A stretch of DNA of 23,656 bases from a virus. The notes beneath the pieces are model-generated. The model saw only the letters and a program-made list of their open reading frames with translations. It was not told the origin of the DNA and ran no database searches. Each line of letters opens with the position of its first letter. Within the stretch, counting starts at the first letter, position 1. Location of the stretch: the IMG/VR virus record IMGVR_UViG_3300030406_003266, positions 2,797 to 26,452 of that record, one strand, 5' to 3'. Both the position numbers and the translations under genes were made by a program. Of this stretch, positions 1 to 6,181 are shown in pieces.

Positions 1-400
1 TAATCTTGGTTTGCAATCCCTCTTGTATCTTTTCAAATACATCTTGGTTCTCTTCCTCAATCTTTTTAGACATGGCTTTGTCTTCAACGAACTGTGTTTT
101 GAATGGGAATAAATTCTTGGGTATGTCTTTCTTTACTTTGCATAAGAACTCTTGGTCCCAGGATCTAGTGATCTTGTATTGCAACCTAATATCTAGGGGT
201 ATGATATTTTCTAGAGGGACTCTAGTAGATCCACCTGTATTAGAAAGTTTCTTGATATGCTTCTGTATCTCAGGACGAGAAGCAATTTCGTTGTCTAGCT
301 CTGCACTAGCATCTTTTAGTTGAGCTTGCATTGTTAAATTCTTTTTCTTTTCTTTTAACAAATCTGCAAGGCAGAGTTCACTTATGTTTTTCTTTTTCAT
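1..400 (-). CDS. Hypothetical phage protein, partial (C-terminus off left edge)
   Basis: An open frame reads leftwards from ATG at 400 to the window edge, giving 133 codons without a stop. It begins MKKKNISELCLADL. A ribosome site (GGAG on the minus strand, about 407-411) lies 6 nt before the ATG, and a near-consensus promoter lies just upstream at 429-457. The protein is charged, with a Lys-rich N-terminal helix followed by a segment containing SWDQEFL and FPFKTQFVEDKAMS. I do not recognise the family with certainty; FPFKT...ED patterns resemble small phage proteins I have seen without known function. It is divergent from the regulator/primase operon, so it probably belongs to a different transcription unit. 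The plus-strand frame over the same bases has no ribosome site and is taken as a shadow. Confidence 0.8.
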   Translation of the reverse strand, partial: MKKKNISELCLADLLKEKKKNLTMQAQLKDASAELDNEIASRPEIQKHIKKLSNTGGSTRVPLENIIPLDIRLQYKITRSWDQEFLCKVKKDIPKNLFPFKTQFVEDKAMSKKIEEENQDVFEKIQEGLQTKI

Positions 401-428
401 TATCAGTCTCCAAACTTTTAATAACTCT

Positions 429-457
429 ATATTAGTTACATAAAAATTTCTTGTCAA
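429..457 (-). promoter_or_regulatory. Sigma-70-type promoter for the left minus-strand gene
   Basis: On the minus strand a perfect -35 box TTGACA (452-457) is followed by a 17-nt spacer and a -10 box TAATAT (429-434, 4 of 6 matches). Transcription would start near 422, leaving a leader of about 20 nt that contains the ribosome site of the gene starting at 400. Base matches are seen directly; activity is inferred. Confidence 0.7.
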
Positions 458-465
458 GTTAATAC

Positions 466-494
466 TTTACATTTAGTAAATAAGGATTTATTAT
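466..494 (+). promoter_or_regulatory. Sigma-70-type promoter for the regulator/primase operon
   Basis: TTTACA (466-471, 5 of 6 matches to -35), a 17-nt spacer, then TATTAT (489-494, 5 of 6 matches to -10). The start would fall near 501, just before the nested inverted repeats at 503-591. It lies back-to-back with the minus-strand promoter at 429-457. Confidence 0.6.
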
Positions 495-502
495 TCCAAT
501 CA

Positions 503-591
503 GACACGTTCCTTACGTTGCTATGTTCCATTGAATCAATGACCGATTTGCATAGCAAGTTTCAACGTCACCCGGAAACAAGGGGCGTGTC
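503..591 (+). promoter_or_regulatory. Structured leader or compound operator upstream of the Cro-like gene
   Basis: A set of nested inverted repeats fills the untranslated stretch. The outer helix pairs 503-514 with 580-591: twelve continuous pairs, two of them G-U. Inside it, ACGTTG (515-520) can pair with CAACGT (563-568), and TTGCTATG (518-525) with CATAGCAA (551-558); these two overlap and compete for 518-520. The innermost hairpin is CATTG (529-533) with CAATG (537-541) around a 3-nt loop. The predicted transcript start (about 501) falls just before the outer helix. It could be a cis-acting RNA, or, as DNA, a compound operator for the 63-aa regulator encoded next. I do not match it to a known riboswitch or ribozyme. 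Confidence 0.55.
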
Positions 592-614
592 GCCACATTA
601 AGAATAGGAGAGAC

Positions 615-806
615 ATGAAACTAAAAGACTACATCGAGAAGAGAGGCGAAGAACCGTTAGCCAAAGATCTAGGCGTATCGGTAGATACAATAAGATCCTG
701 GAGATACGGCAACAGACAGCCCTCTGTCAACCAAGCAAAGAAACTAATCAAACTGACTGGACATGCTCTCGATTGGGAAAGCATATACGGAAGCGTAGAG
801 GCGTAA
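615..806 (+). CDS. Cro-like helix-turn-helix regulator
   Basis: A 63-aa protein whose whole length fits a Cro/YdaS-like DNA-binding domain. The helix-turn-helix spans about residues 14-40, with PLAKDLGVSVDTIRSW then a turn and RQPSVNQAKKL. ATG 615 is preceded by AGGAG at 606-610. It is the first gene of the plus-strand replication operon and is followed after 1 nt by the primase gene, so they are probably co-transcribed. The nested palindromes upstream (503-591) and the divergent promoters (429-494) are natural targets for it, which would make it an autoregulator controlling the left gene and the replication operon. No partner CI-type repressor is seen, so a lysogeny switch is not implied. 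The family is recognised from sequence pattern; the regulatory role is inferred. Confidence 0.8.
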   Translation: MKLKDYIEKRGEEPLAKDLGVSVDTIRSWRYGNRQPSVNQAKKLIKLTGHALDWESIYGSVEA

Positions 807-807
807 T

Positions 808-2820
808 ATGTCTCTCGATTTACAATTCAATCTTGTTGGAGACGAGATCGATGATAAGTTACGCAAAGATATGTTGGTTTCATATTATGAAAACAACTTT
901 CATCTTATACCCTGTGGTTCAAGGGACGATGTAATACCAGATTATTTCAAAGCAAGGCATCCCAACGAAGAAGAAGATGTCCTTATCAAACGATGGTCAA
1001 AGACTCCAAGAGTCAAATGGTCTGACTACATAATCAATCAGCCAAGCAAAAAAGACATAGGCAGTTGGTACAAACAGTTTCCCAAATGCAATTGGGCAGT
1101 AGTAACAGGCATAACTTTTGTTGTATTAGATGCAGATTCGCAAGAGGCTTGTGAGTTTGTAGAGTCAGGCAAGATTACAAGAACGCCTCTCAAACAAAGA
1201 ACGCCCCGTGGTGGCTATCATTATTTCTACGCTATCAATCCTAATCTTACAATCAGAAACACAACAGGCAGATTAGACATCAGAGGTGAAGGTGGCTACG
1301 TCATGGTAAGCCCATCAAACAAATACATGTTTGAAACTGTGGACAACATCATCATAGATTCTATGGATGATCTACCCGTGCTCAACAGTCAGGATATGAA
1401 TGTTATCTATGACTTCAACAATGATGGCAAGATCAGTCTAGATAATAAGACACCTCTATCATTGGATGGTGTGCAATCTGGAATGCGTAACGATACGTTG
1501 GCAAGGCTTGTAGGCAAATGGATTCTAGAAGGTTGGGGCATGCGAGAGGTCATCATCAAAGCATTGGATTGGAATCAAACCAACAATCCTCCAATGAGCG
1601 TGCAAGAAGTATTACATACAACTAATAGTATTTGCTCTGGACATTTAAAAAGAAACCAAGAGGATACAGACGTTGGCATATTGAAATGGAATACAAGCCA
1701 ATGGCAGATAACACTAGCTGACGAACTCAAAGAGATTATGGATCAAGAAGATCCAATAGACCAACAGAAGAAACAAAAGGTAGTTGAAAGAGATCCATTA
1801 GGATTAAAAGCATTTAACGATCCCTTTTGGGATTCAATGGATTCAAGTCGTATCGAACAGTTTTGGGGTGATGCTTTTGTCTTTGAACAATCAAGAGTGT
1901 TGCTCCTTGGTAAGCCCAAGATAGGTAAATCACATTGGCTTGGGGCATTCGCTGCATCTGCTACGACAGGCACAGAGTTTATGGGCAAGCAGTTCTCTAG
2001 ACCTTTGAAGGTTATGTGGTTACAAGCAGAGATCATTCACGAGTTCTTGAAGAAGAGAATTGAAATGTATTACAGGCCTTATCATCACGACCCGGAACTA
2101 TACAACTTAGGCAAATCAAACCTGATAGCATCAGGCAGACTGAGAAAGAACATAATGAGAGATGGCGATATGGATTCAATAGCAGAAAGCATCGAGTATC
2201 ATAAGCCTGACTTATTAATGATTGATCCTATTATTAATTTCTTTAGTGGTGAAGAGAACTCTAACTCAGAGATCCACGAGATGTTATCAAGGGTTGATAA
2301 ACTTATAGAACTATTCAAGGTAGCAGTGATCATTGCTCACCATACAGGTAAAGAAAGGGCAGATGATCTGTCGTTCATGTCTGCTCGTGGTGGTAGTGCT
2401 TTTGCTGGTTGGATGGACTCAGGTATCAAGTTGTCAGGTACAAAACCAAACGTATCATTGTTCTACGAGGCAAGAAACGCAAGAGAGCCTGATCAACATC
2501 TAGCTTACTTTGACTTCGAGCGTGGCTTCTTTAGGGTGGTAGATGCACAAGACAGTCCTGATGAAGTAGAGATAGCTAGAGTTATAGCTGGAGCAATGAG
2601 TTCGTATAAGTTCTACACAAGGCAAGAGCTAGAGTTATTGGCTCGAACTGCATTGAAAGAGAAAGACTTAGCTTCGGGAGAAAGAGCAGCAAGGTACGGT
2701 GTATCACATGTTCAGAAGTATCTTGGAGATAAAGTAAAAACACATAGCGTACCAGGTAAGAACACTTGGTATTATTTAGAAGATAATCAAATGGAGAAAC
2801 CTTGGAGTAAAGATGATTAA
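808..2820 (+). CDS. Primase-polymerase / RepA-like helicase fusion
   Basis: A 670-aa replication protein. Residues about 60-190 look like the bifunctional primase/polymerase (Prim-Pol) N-terminal domain: VVLDAD gives the metal-binding D108 and D110, GGYHYF gives H138, and LDIRGEGGYVMVSPS follows. Residues about 355-560 look like a RecA-fold ATPase of the RepA/AAA_25 type, with Walker A GKPKIGKS at 368-375, Walker B DLLMID ending at D473, and an AHHTGK segment typical of this family. The C-terminal 90 residues may form a winged helix. The protein would make primers and unwind DNA at the phage fork. It starts 1 nt after the regulator gene, and its 3' end overlaps the Dcm gene by 8 nt. No separate DNA polymerase is seen in this window. 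Domain identity is firm; the exact helicase polarity cannot be judged. Confidence 0.9.
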   Translation: MSLDLQFNLVGDEIDDKLRKDMLVSYYENNFHLIPCGSRDDVIPDYFKARHPNEEEDVLIKRWSKTPRVKWSDYIINQPSKKDIGSWYKQFPKCNWAVVTGITFVVLDADSQEACEFVESGKITRTPLKQRTPRGGYHYFYAINPNLTIRNTTGRLDIRGEGGYVMVSPSNKYMFETVDNIIIDSMDDLPVLNSQDMNVIYDFNNDGKISLDNKTPLSLDGVQSGMRNDTLARLVGKWILEGWGMREVIIKALDWNQTNNPPMSVQEVLHTTNSICSGHLKRNQEDTDVGILKWNTSQWQITLADELKEIMDQEDPIDQQKKQKVVERDPLGLKAFNDPFWDSMDSSRIEQFWGDAFVFEQSRVLLLGKPKIGKSHWLGAFAASATTGTEFMGKQFSRPLKVMWLQAEIIHEFLKKRIEMYYRPYHHDPELYNLGKSNLIASGRLRKNIMRDGDMDSIAESIEYHKPDLLMIDPIINFFSGEENSNSEIHEMLSRVDKLIELFKVAVIIAHHTGKERADDLSFMSARGGSAFAGWMDSGIKLSGTKPNVSLFYEARNAREPDQHLAYFDFERGFFRVVDAQDSPDEVEIARVIAGAMSSYKFYTRQELELLARTALKEKDLASGERAARYGVSHVQKYLGDKVKTHSVPGKNTWYYLEDNQMEKPWSKDD

Positions 2821-4261
2821 GATATTAGATGTGTGTTCCGGGATAGGAGGATTCAGCCTTGGACTAGAAGCTACAGGTGGTTTTGATACTGTAGCTTTTT
2901 GTGAGTATGATGAGTTCTGTCGTAAAGTATTAAATAAACATTGGCCTGATGTGCCAATATATAAAGACCTAAAGGAGATTGGAAATGAACCAACAAGACT
3001 TATTCAAGAATTTGACCTCATCTGTGGAGGGGTCCCGTGTCAACCGTTCAGTGTCGCAGGAAAGAAAAAAGGCAAGGAAGACGACAGACACCTCTGGCCG
3101 TACATGTTTAAAATTATTAAGCACAAAAAACCCACTTGGGTCATTGTCGAAAACGTTGGTGGCTTCGTCAACGTGGCACTCGATGATGTGTGTCTTGACT
3201 TGGAAACCGAAGGTTACGCCACGCAATCGTTTATTATTCCAGCTTGCGGTGTCGAAGCTCCCCACAGAAGAGATAGAGTCTGGATCCTCGGAAAGCTTAT
3301 GGGCGACACCTCAAGCGATGGACGGTCTGAGAGTAAATCAAGTGAGAAAGAAGGAAGAGTTATCGAACAAAGCGAAGAAAGGAGGGTGCTCGAATCTAAG
3401 GGAGCAAGTGATGGAGGAGCCTCAGATGTGGATGACTCCAAGCGCAACGAACATATCGAAGAGATCGGAGGAGGGGATGGAGAAGAGAGAGAAGATGAGA
3501 AACGACAGGGGGAGGAAGACAGTACCTCCAGGATCTCTAGCGGAGCAAGTGGACTACGGGTATCCGATCAAGGACATGAAACAAGTGAGCATGTGGCCAA
3601 CTCCAAACGCTTGGGACTCAAACAGGGGTCCACGCAGTCAGAAGAATTTAAAGGAGAAAAAACATCAAATCAATCTAATAACAGCAATAAAAGACGCAGA
3701 GAGCGAGGATCCGCACAAGATGTGGCCGACTCCAGCAGCAAGGGATCACAAGGACACAGGGGAGAACACGGACTACGAGAAACTAGCGAAGAAGAGCAAG
3801 CTTTCAGGGGCGGTGAAGAGCGAGATGTATCCAACACCGAGAGCATCGGAAGTAGCAGCGACAATAACAGTAGAAGCAGCACTCAACAGGATAGAGAAGA
3901 CAGGGTACAAAGCGAATCTAGAGGAGAACGTAGCTCTGAGGGAACAGAAGATGTTTCTAACTCCGGGGGCAAACGAGGACGCAGCGGGCAAACCGACAGG
4001 CAAGATGCAAAGGATGTTGGGGAACTCACCGGAAGTCAGGAACACAGGGAAGGGAACGCTGAACCCGGATTGGGTGGAATGGTTGATGGGCTATCCTCCA
4101 GGTTGGACGGACATCACGGATTTGAAGTAGAACCCGACATCCCAAGGGTCGCAGAGAACATACCTGATCGAGTCAACAGACTCAAAGCATTGGGTAATTC
4201 AATCGTGCCTCAGATCATTTATCACATAGGCATGGCTATATTAGAAGAGGAGAGAAAATAA
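2813..4261 (+). CDS. dcm: DNA (cytosine-5) methyltransferase with disordered recognition region
   Basis: A 482-aa Dcm-type enzyme that would transfer a methyl group from S-adenosylmethionine to C5 of cytosine. Motif I is DVCSGIGGFSLGLE (from residue 6), motif IV GGVPCQPFS carries the catalytic C76, motif VI is ENV (113-115), motif VIII is HRRDRVWILG (151-160), and the motif IX/X end is RVNRLKALGNSIVPQI. Residues about 164-425, where a target-recognition domain is expected, are instead low-complexity Ser/Glu/Gly/Arg/Asp-rich, with recurring D-V-(A/S)-(N/D)-S elements. This is exactly the stretch that is dual-coded with the internal gene at 2985-4130. ATG 2813 has GGAG at 2804-2807 and overlaps the primase stop. 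In phages such enzymes usually protect DNA from restriction. Whether this one has normal target specificity is uncertain. Confidence 0.9.
   Translation: MIKILDVCSGIGGFSLGLEATGGFDTVAFCEYDEFCRKVLNKHWPDVPIYKDLKEIGNEPTRLIQEFDLICGGVPCQPFSVAGKKKGKEDDRHLWPYMFKIIKHKKPTWVIVENVGGFVNVALDDVCLDLETEGYATQSFIIPACGVEAPHRRDRVWILGKLMGDTSSDGRSESKSSEKEGRVIEQSEERRVLESKGASDGGASDVDDSKRNEHIEEIGGGDGEEREDEKRQGEEDSTSRISSGASGLRVSDQGHETSEHVANSKRLGLKQGSTQSEEFKGEKTSNQSNNSNKRRRERGSAQDVADSSSKGSQGHRGEHGLRETSEEEQAFRGGEERDVSNTESIGSSSDNNSRSSTQQDREDRVQSESRGERSSEGTEDVSNSGGKRGRSGQTDRQDAKDVGELTGSQEHREGNAEPGLGGMVDGLSSRLDGHHGFEVEPDIPRVAENIPDRVNRLKALGNSIVPQIIYHIGMAILEEERK
2985..4130 (+). CDS. WxTPxAxD-repeat protein encoded inside dcm in the +1 frame
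   Basis: A 381-aa frame lying entirely inside dcm. The internal ATG 2985 has its own AAAGGAG at 2971-2977, 7 nt away; a TTG at 2979 is a poorer alternative start. Residues 40-100 hold NPLGSLSKTLVASSTWHS, LTWKPKVTP, RLLFQLA and TEE. After that come six spaced units of the form [ML]-[WYF]-x-TP-x-A-x-[DNE], each followed by a basic stretch and an L-x(2,3)-V-like end. The protein closes with LNPDWVEWLMGYPPGW. I recall annotated phage proteins with WPTPTAxD repeats and an NPxWVEWLMGxPxGW ending near or over phage Dcm genes, but no known function. This makes both frames likely to be real. A role with the methyltransferase, such as supplying or modulating target recognition, is inference only. Confidence 0.75.
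   Translation: MNQQDLFKNLTSSVEGSRVNRSVSQERKKARKTTDTSGRTCLKLLSTKNPLGSLSKTLVASSTWHSMMCVLTWKPKVTPRNRLLFQLAVSKLPTEEIESGSSESLWATPQAMDGLRVNQVRKKEELSNKAKKGGCSNLREQVMEEPQMWMTPSATNISKRSEEGMEKREKMRNDRGRKTVPPGSLAEQVDYGYPIKDMKQVSMWPTPNAWDSNRGPRSQKNLKEKKHQINLITAIKDAESEDPHKMWPTPAARDHKDTGENTDYEKLAKKSKLSGAVKSEMYPTPRASEVAATITVEAALNRIEKTGYKANLEENVALREQKMFLTPGANEDAAGKPTGKMQRMLGNSPEVRNTGKGTLNPDWVEWLMGYPPGWTDITDLK
3297..3980 (+). repeat. Six dual-coded repeats within dcm and the internal gene
   Basis: Six related segments begin at about 3297, 3426, 3591, 3720, 3825 and 3951, spaced 105-165 nt. In the internal frame they read LWATPQAMD, MWMTPSATN, MWPTPNAWD, MWPTPAARD, MYPTPRASE and MFLTPGANE. In the dcm frame the same bases read MGDTSSDG, DVDDSKRN, VANSKRLG, DVADSSSK, DVSNTESI and DVSNSGGK. 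The repeat is therefore visible in two proteins from one DNA segment. Confidence 0.85.
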
Positions 4262-4560
4262 TGTTACCGAAAGAGTATCAAGATTATTTTGACAACATGA
4301 TGTCCAGAATGGACAACGCAAAGGTTCACAAATGCCCGGAGTGTGGTGAATCTAATTGGGGTATGACTATAGAACCTAGTGTATCTTTAGTCTGTAACAA
4401 ATGTGAGTATTCATATGTAGATGATCTACTGAATCGTATGATCGTACCGTATTTGCCTAAGACACAAAAAGAATATGAGGAACAGAAAAAGAATAATCCT
4501 CTTGTTCATTTAAGTGTTTTGAGCAAAGTGTTTAGATGTTTAGGAAAGAAGGAGAAATAA
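4261..4560 (+). CDS. Small zinc-ribbon protein
   Basis: A 99-aa protein with two CxxC knuckles, CPEC (residues 25-28) and CNKC (45-48), spaced as in a zinc ribbon that would bind one zinc ion. Its C-terminus is basic and Lys-rich. ATG 4261 overlaps the dcm stop by one base (TAATG), and GAGGAG lies upstream inside dcm, so translation is probably coupled. Zinc ribbons of this size in phages often bind nucleic acid or a host protein, but I cannot assign a family. Its place after primase and dcm suggests a replication or modification accessory role. Confidence 0.75.
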   Translation: MLPKEYQDYFDNMMSRMDNAKVHKCPECGESNWGMTIEPSVSLVCNKCEYSYVDDLLNRMIVPYLPKTQKEYEEQKKNNPLVHLSVLSKVFRCLGKKEK

Positions 4561-4562
4561 TT

Positions 4563-4721
4563 ATGCCTCAAAAGCTAACAGGACGAAAAAAAATTACAAA
4601 AGCCGGAAGAACAGCTCAAGATAATTTTATTAAACACGGCATTAGAAATATAGACGATCTGGATAAAAACTCTAGAACTTATAGAAGACTTGTAAAGAAA
4701 GGAAAAAATAAAAGTGTATAA
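4563..4721 (+). CDS. Small basic hypothetical protein
   Basis: A 52-aa, strongly basic protein starting MPQKLTGRKKITKAGR. ATG 4563 is preferred over an in-frame upstream start at 4536, because GGAG at 4551-4554 sits 8 nt before it and the upstream start would lie inside the zinc-ribbon gene. It is the last gene of the left plus-strand operon before the TGCAC-rich non-coding stretch. No family is recognised. High charge and size fit a small nucleic-acid-binding protein, but this is a guess. Confidence 0.65.
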   Translation: MPQKLTGRKKITKAGRTAQDNFIKHGIRNIDDLDKNSRTYRRLVKKGKNKSV

Positions 4722-5034
4722 AAAGTGCATAAATGAGTGCGTAAAGTATGTCGAAAAACGGCTGTGCAATGGCGAAAGGTCGAATTGCACATGCACCCCT
4801 GAAAGGTGCATTCTTAAAGGATTCTATAGGGTGTGCGGTTGTGCAGTTGCACATACCTGCACATATGCACATGCACCTCTGAAACCCTTGATTTTACTGG
4901 TACGTGCAGCTGTGCGCATGTGCATCTCTATAGAGAACTATAGATGGGTGGCTAAACGCACCCAATCTTTGATAGAGATAGGTTCTCTTAGATATACATA
5001 TATGTAACAATAAATACACATAAAATAACTAATT
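4722..5034. repeat. Non-coding TGCAC/GTGCA motif cluster upstream of terS
   Basis: This stretch has no convincing gene and is dense in TGCAC and its complement GTGCA. Two near-identical 19-bp copies lie at 4786-4804 and 4866-4884, with one difference (C or T) and exactly 80 bp apart. AGGTGCAT (4804-4811) and ATGCACCT (4871-4878) form an inverted repeat, and GTGCA-GT-TGCAC is a palindrome near 4840-4851. Further palindromes are CTCTATAGAG (4926-4935) and ACATATATGT (about 4995-5004), and TGGGTG/CACCCA makes a hairpin at 4945-4964. A related TTGCACAATGCAC occurs at 8935-8947. The position directly before the small terminase gene suggests a pac/cos-type packaging site or a replication origin; this is inference. 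Confidence 0.55.
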
Positions 5035-5571
5035 ATGGCAAACAAAAAATTAACTAAGAAACAGGAAAAATTTGTGGACTTGATGGTGTACCAAGATTAC
5101 AACCAGACTAAGTGCGCTCATCTTGCTGGGTATGAAAATCCCGGAGTAGCAGCAACTAGATTGTTGAGCGATCAACAGTATGCTCATGTGCAAGCTAGGG
5201 TGAGAGAGTTGAAGGCCATACAAAGAACGAAGAATGAAATTACTTACGAGGGGATTGCGAAGAAGTTAGGAGAGATCAGAGATGTTGCGTTGGCAGATGG
5301 ATCATATGGTCCAGCAGTTACGGCAGAGATTGCTAGAGCGAAACTCGCCGGGTTGATGGTAGATAGGAAGGAGCTGAAGATACATAAGATTGACAACATG
5401 AGTAGGGAGCAGTTGGAGGTAAGGCTACAGGAGTTGGTTAGAGAGAATCAGATTGTCATAGAGGGAGAGGTAGAAGTGGTTAAGGAGGATATGGTAGAAG
5501 ATGTTATTGAGGATGAGGATGTGGAGGATGATCTGGAGGAAGAAACTAATCTTCTTGAAGAATCCGGTTAA
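5035..5571 (+). CDS. terS: Terminase small subunit
   Basis: A 178-aa protein with the Terminase_2-type start LTKKQEKFVDLMV followed by NQTKCAHLAGYENPGVAATRLL, a helix-turn-helix that reads the packaging site. A central helical region follows, then a very acidic Glu/Asp/Val tail (about residues 140-178). TerS recognises phage DNA and stimulates the TerL motor. ATG 5035 lacks a clear ribosome site; the leader is AT-rich. Its stop overlaps the convergent xseB-like gene by 26 bp. It is unusual that TerL lies about 7 kb downstream, beyond two minus-strand gene blocks, instead of adjacent. The TGCAC-rich DNA immediately upstream could be its binding site. Confidence 0.8.
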   Translation: MANKKLTKKQEKFVDLMVYQDYNQTKCAHLAGYENPGVAATRLLSDQQYAHVQARVRELKAIQRTKNEITYEGIAKKLGEIRDVALADGSYGPAVTAEIARAKLAGLMVDRKELKIHKIDNMSREQLEVRLQELVRENQIVIEGEVEVVKEDMVEDVIEDEDVEDDLEEETNLLEESG

Positions 5572-5734
5572 GCTCTTCAGTAGATCTATCTAATTTGCGT
5601 TTGCAAAAGGCTTGGATCTTCATCCCTTTCTCAAATTCTTTAAGTGAATCCTCTAAAGTTAGATCCCCGGATTCTAGTTTGTTGATTGTATTTTCTAACT
5701 CTTGAATCGCTTCTTCGTATGTTGGCTCTCTCAT
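5546..5734 (-). CDS. xseB: Exodeoxyribonuclease VII small subunit homologue
   Basis: A 62-aa protein with the XseB pattern: TYEEAIQELENTINKLESG, then DLTLEDSLKEFEKGMK and a KLD-rich final helix. Bacterial XseB is about 60-80 aa and forms a helical hairpin that binds several-fold to the catalytic subunit XseA, making exonuclease VII for single-stranded DNA. No XseA is visible here, so the phage copy may act on the host XseA. ATG 5734 is chosen (MREPTYEEA); a TTG at 5743 would add three residues. Neither start has a clear ribosome site, which is odd in a block where most genes have a strong one. It is the last gene of the minus-strand block and its end overlaps terS convergently. Family identity is strong; role is inferred. 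Confidence 0.85.
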   Translation of the reverse strand: MREPTYEEAIQELENTINKLESGDLTLEDSLKEFEKGMKIQAFCKRKLDRSTEELNRILQED

Positions 5735-5756
5735 GCGAGCCAATCATAGCATTAGT

Positions 5757-5951
5757 TTATTTAAGTTTGAAACCTACAATGTATCCATGAATCATTTTGA
5801 TCTTGTAACCTTCCTCGATCATTTGCTTGGCTTCTTTGTTATTTTTTGTAATTCTTGCGTACCTAAATTTAGATTTGCGTTTTGCGACCAAACCATTAGC
5901 CTCTGATGGTAATTGGTTTTTCCATTTTTCTTGTAGCTTAATTAAATTCAT
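5757..5951 (-). CDS. Small basic hypothetical protein
   Basis: A 64-aa basic protein starting MNLIKLQEKWKNQLPSE and ending KIKMIHGYIVGFKLK. ATG 5951 is chosen over one at 5963: the ATGA overlap with the upstream stop (5948) and GGAG 6 nt before ATG 5951 both favour it. No family is recognised. It lies between the small protein at 5948-6166 and the xseB-like gene in one minus-strand operon. Confidence 0.7.
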   Translation of the reverse strand: MNLIKLQEKWKNQLPSEANGLVAKRKSKFRYARITKNNKEAKQMIEEGYKIKMIHGYIVGFKLK

Positions 5952-6166
5952 TCTGTTCTCCATATTCTGTAAGTACCGTCAGCTTCTTTTCTAAAAGTGA
6001 ATTTGCGATCCTTAAAGTTTTTAGTGTAGAAGTTCCCTCTGAATCTATAAACTTCTTTTTTGGTTAATCCAGGTATGCTATCACCAACATCTAGTTTATC
6101 TAAAGTATCAGTGAAAGCGTTATACGCTTTGCGTGTTGGAATATTTTTTTCTATTTTGAATGACAT
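5948..6166 (-). CDS. Small phage protein ending in a KFTFRK...YRIWRTE tail
   Basis: A 72-aa protein starting MSFKIEKNIPTRK. It has LDVGDSIPGL in the middle and KFTFRKEADGTYRIWRTE at the end. This arrangement (an MSFKIEKNhP start, a GDS turn, then KFxxRK...RhWR) resembles small uncharacterised proteins common in phages of marine and other Proteobacteria. Their function is unknown. ATG 6166 has AGGAG about 7 nt upstream. The stop overlaps the start of the next gene (ATGA), giving translational coupling. Confidence 0.8.
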   Translation of the reverse strand: MSFKIEKNIPTRKAYNAFTDTLDKLDVGDSIPGLTKKEVYRFRGNFYTKNFKDRKFTFRKEADGTYRIWRTE

Positions 6167-6181
6167 TCTCTCTCCTTGTTA

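Noticed and set aside
6-323. 105-aa plus-strand frame at the left edge
   Set aside because: No ribosome site; the opposite strand has a better-supported gene with promoter and ribosome site covering the same bases.
503-591. Possible tRNA or self-cleaving ribozyme in the leader
   Set aside because: No T-loop consensus or anticodon arm, and no hammerhead CUGANGA core with matching geometry.
3214-4045. Minus-strand frames opposite dcm (70-98 aa)
   Set aside because: Low-complexity mirror images of the dual-coded region with no start signals.
4821-4829. TTCTATAGG resembling a T7-type promoter core; GTTCTATAG also at 9088 and 23006
   Set aside because: Only a short core matches, no single-subunit RNA polymerase gene is in the window, and two of the sites fall in other inverted repeats.
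4714-5007. 97-aa Cys-rich frame starting at GTG
   Set aside because: Weak ribosome site, starts inside the previous gene, and its cysteines arise from the TGCAC/GTGCA repeats; better explained as non-coding.
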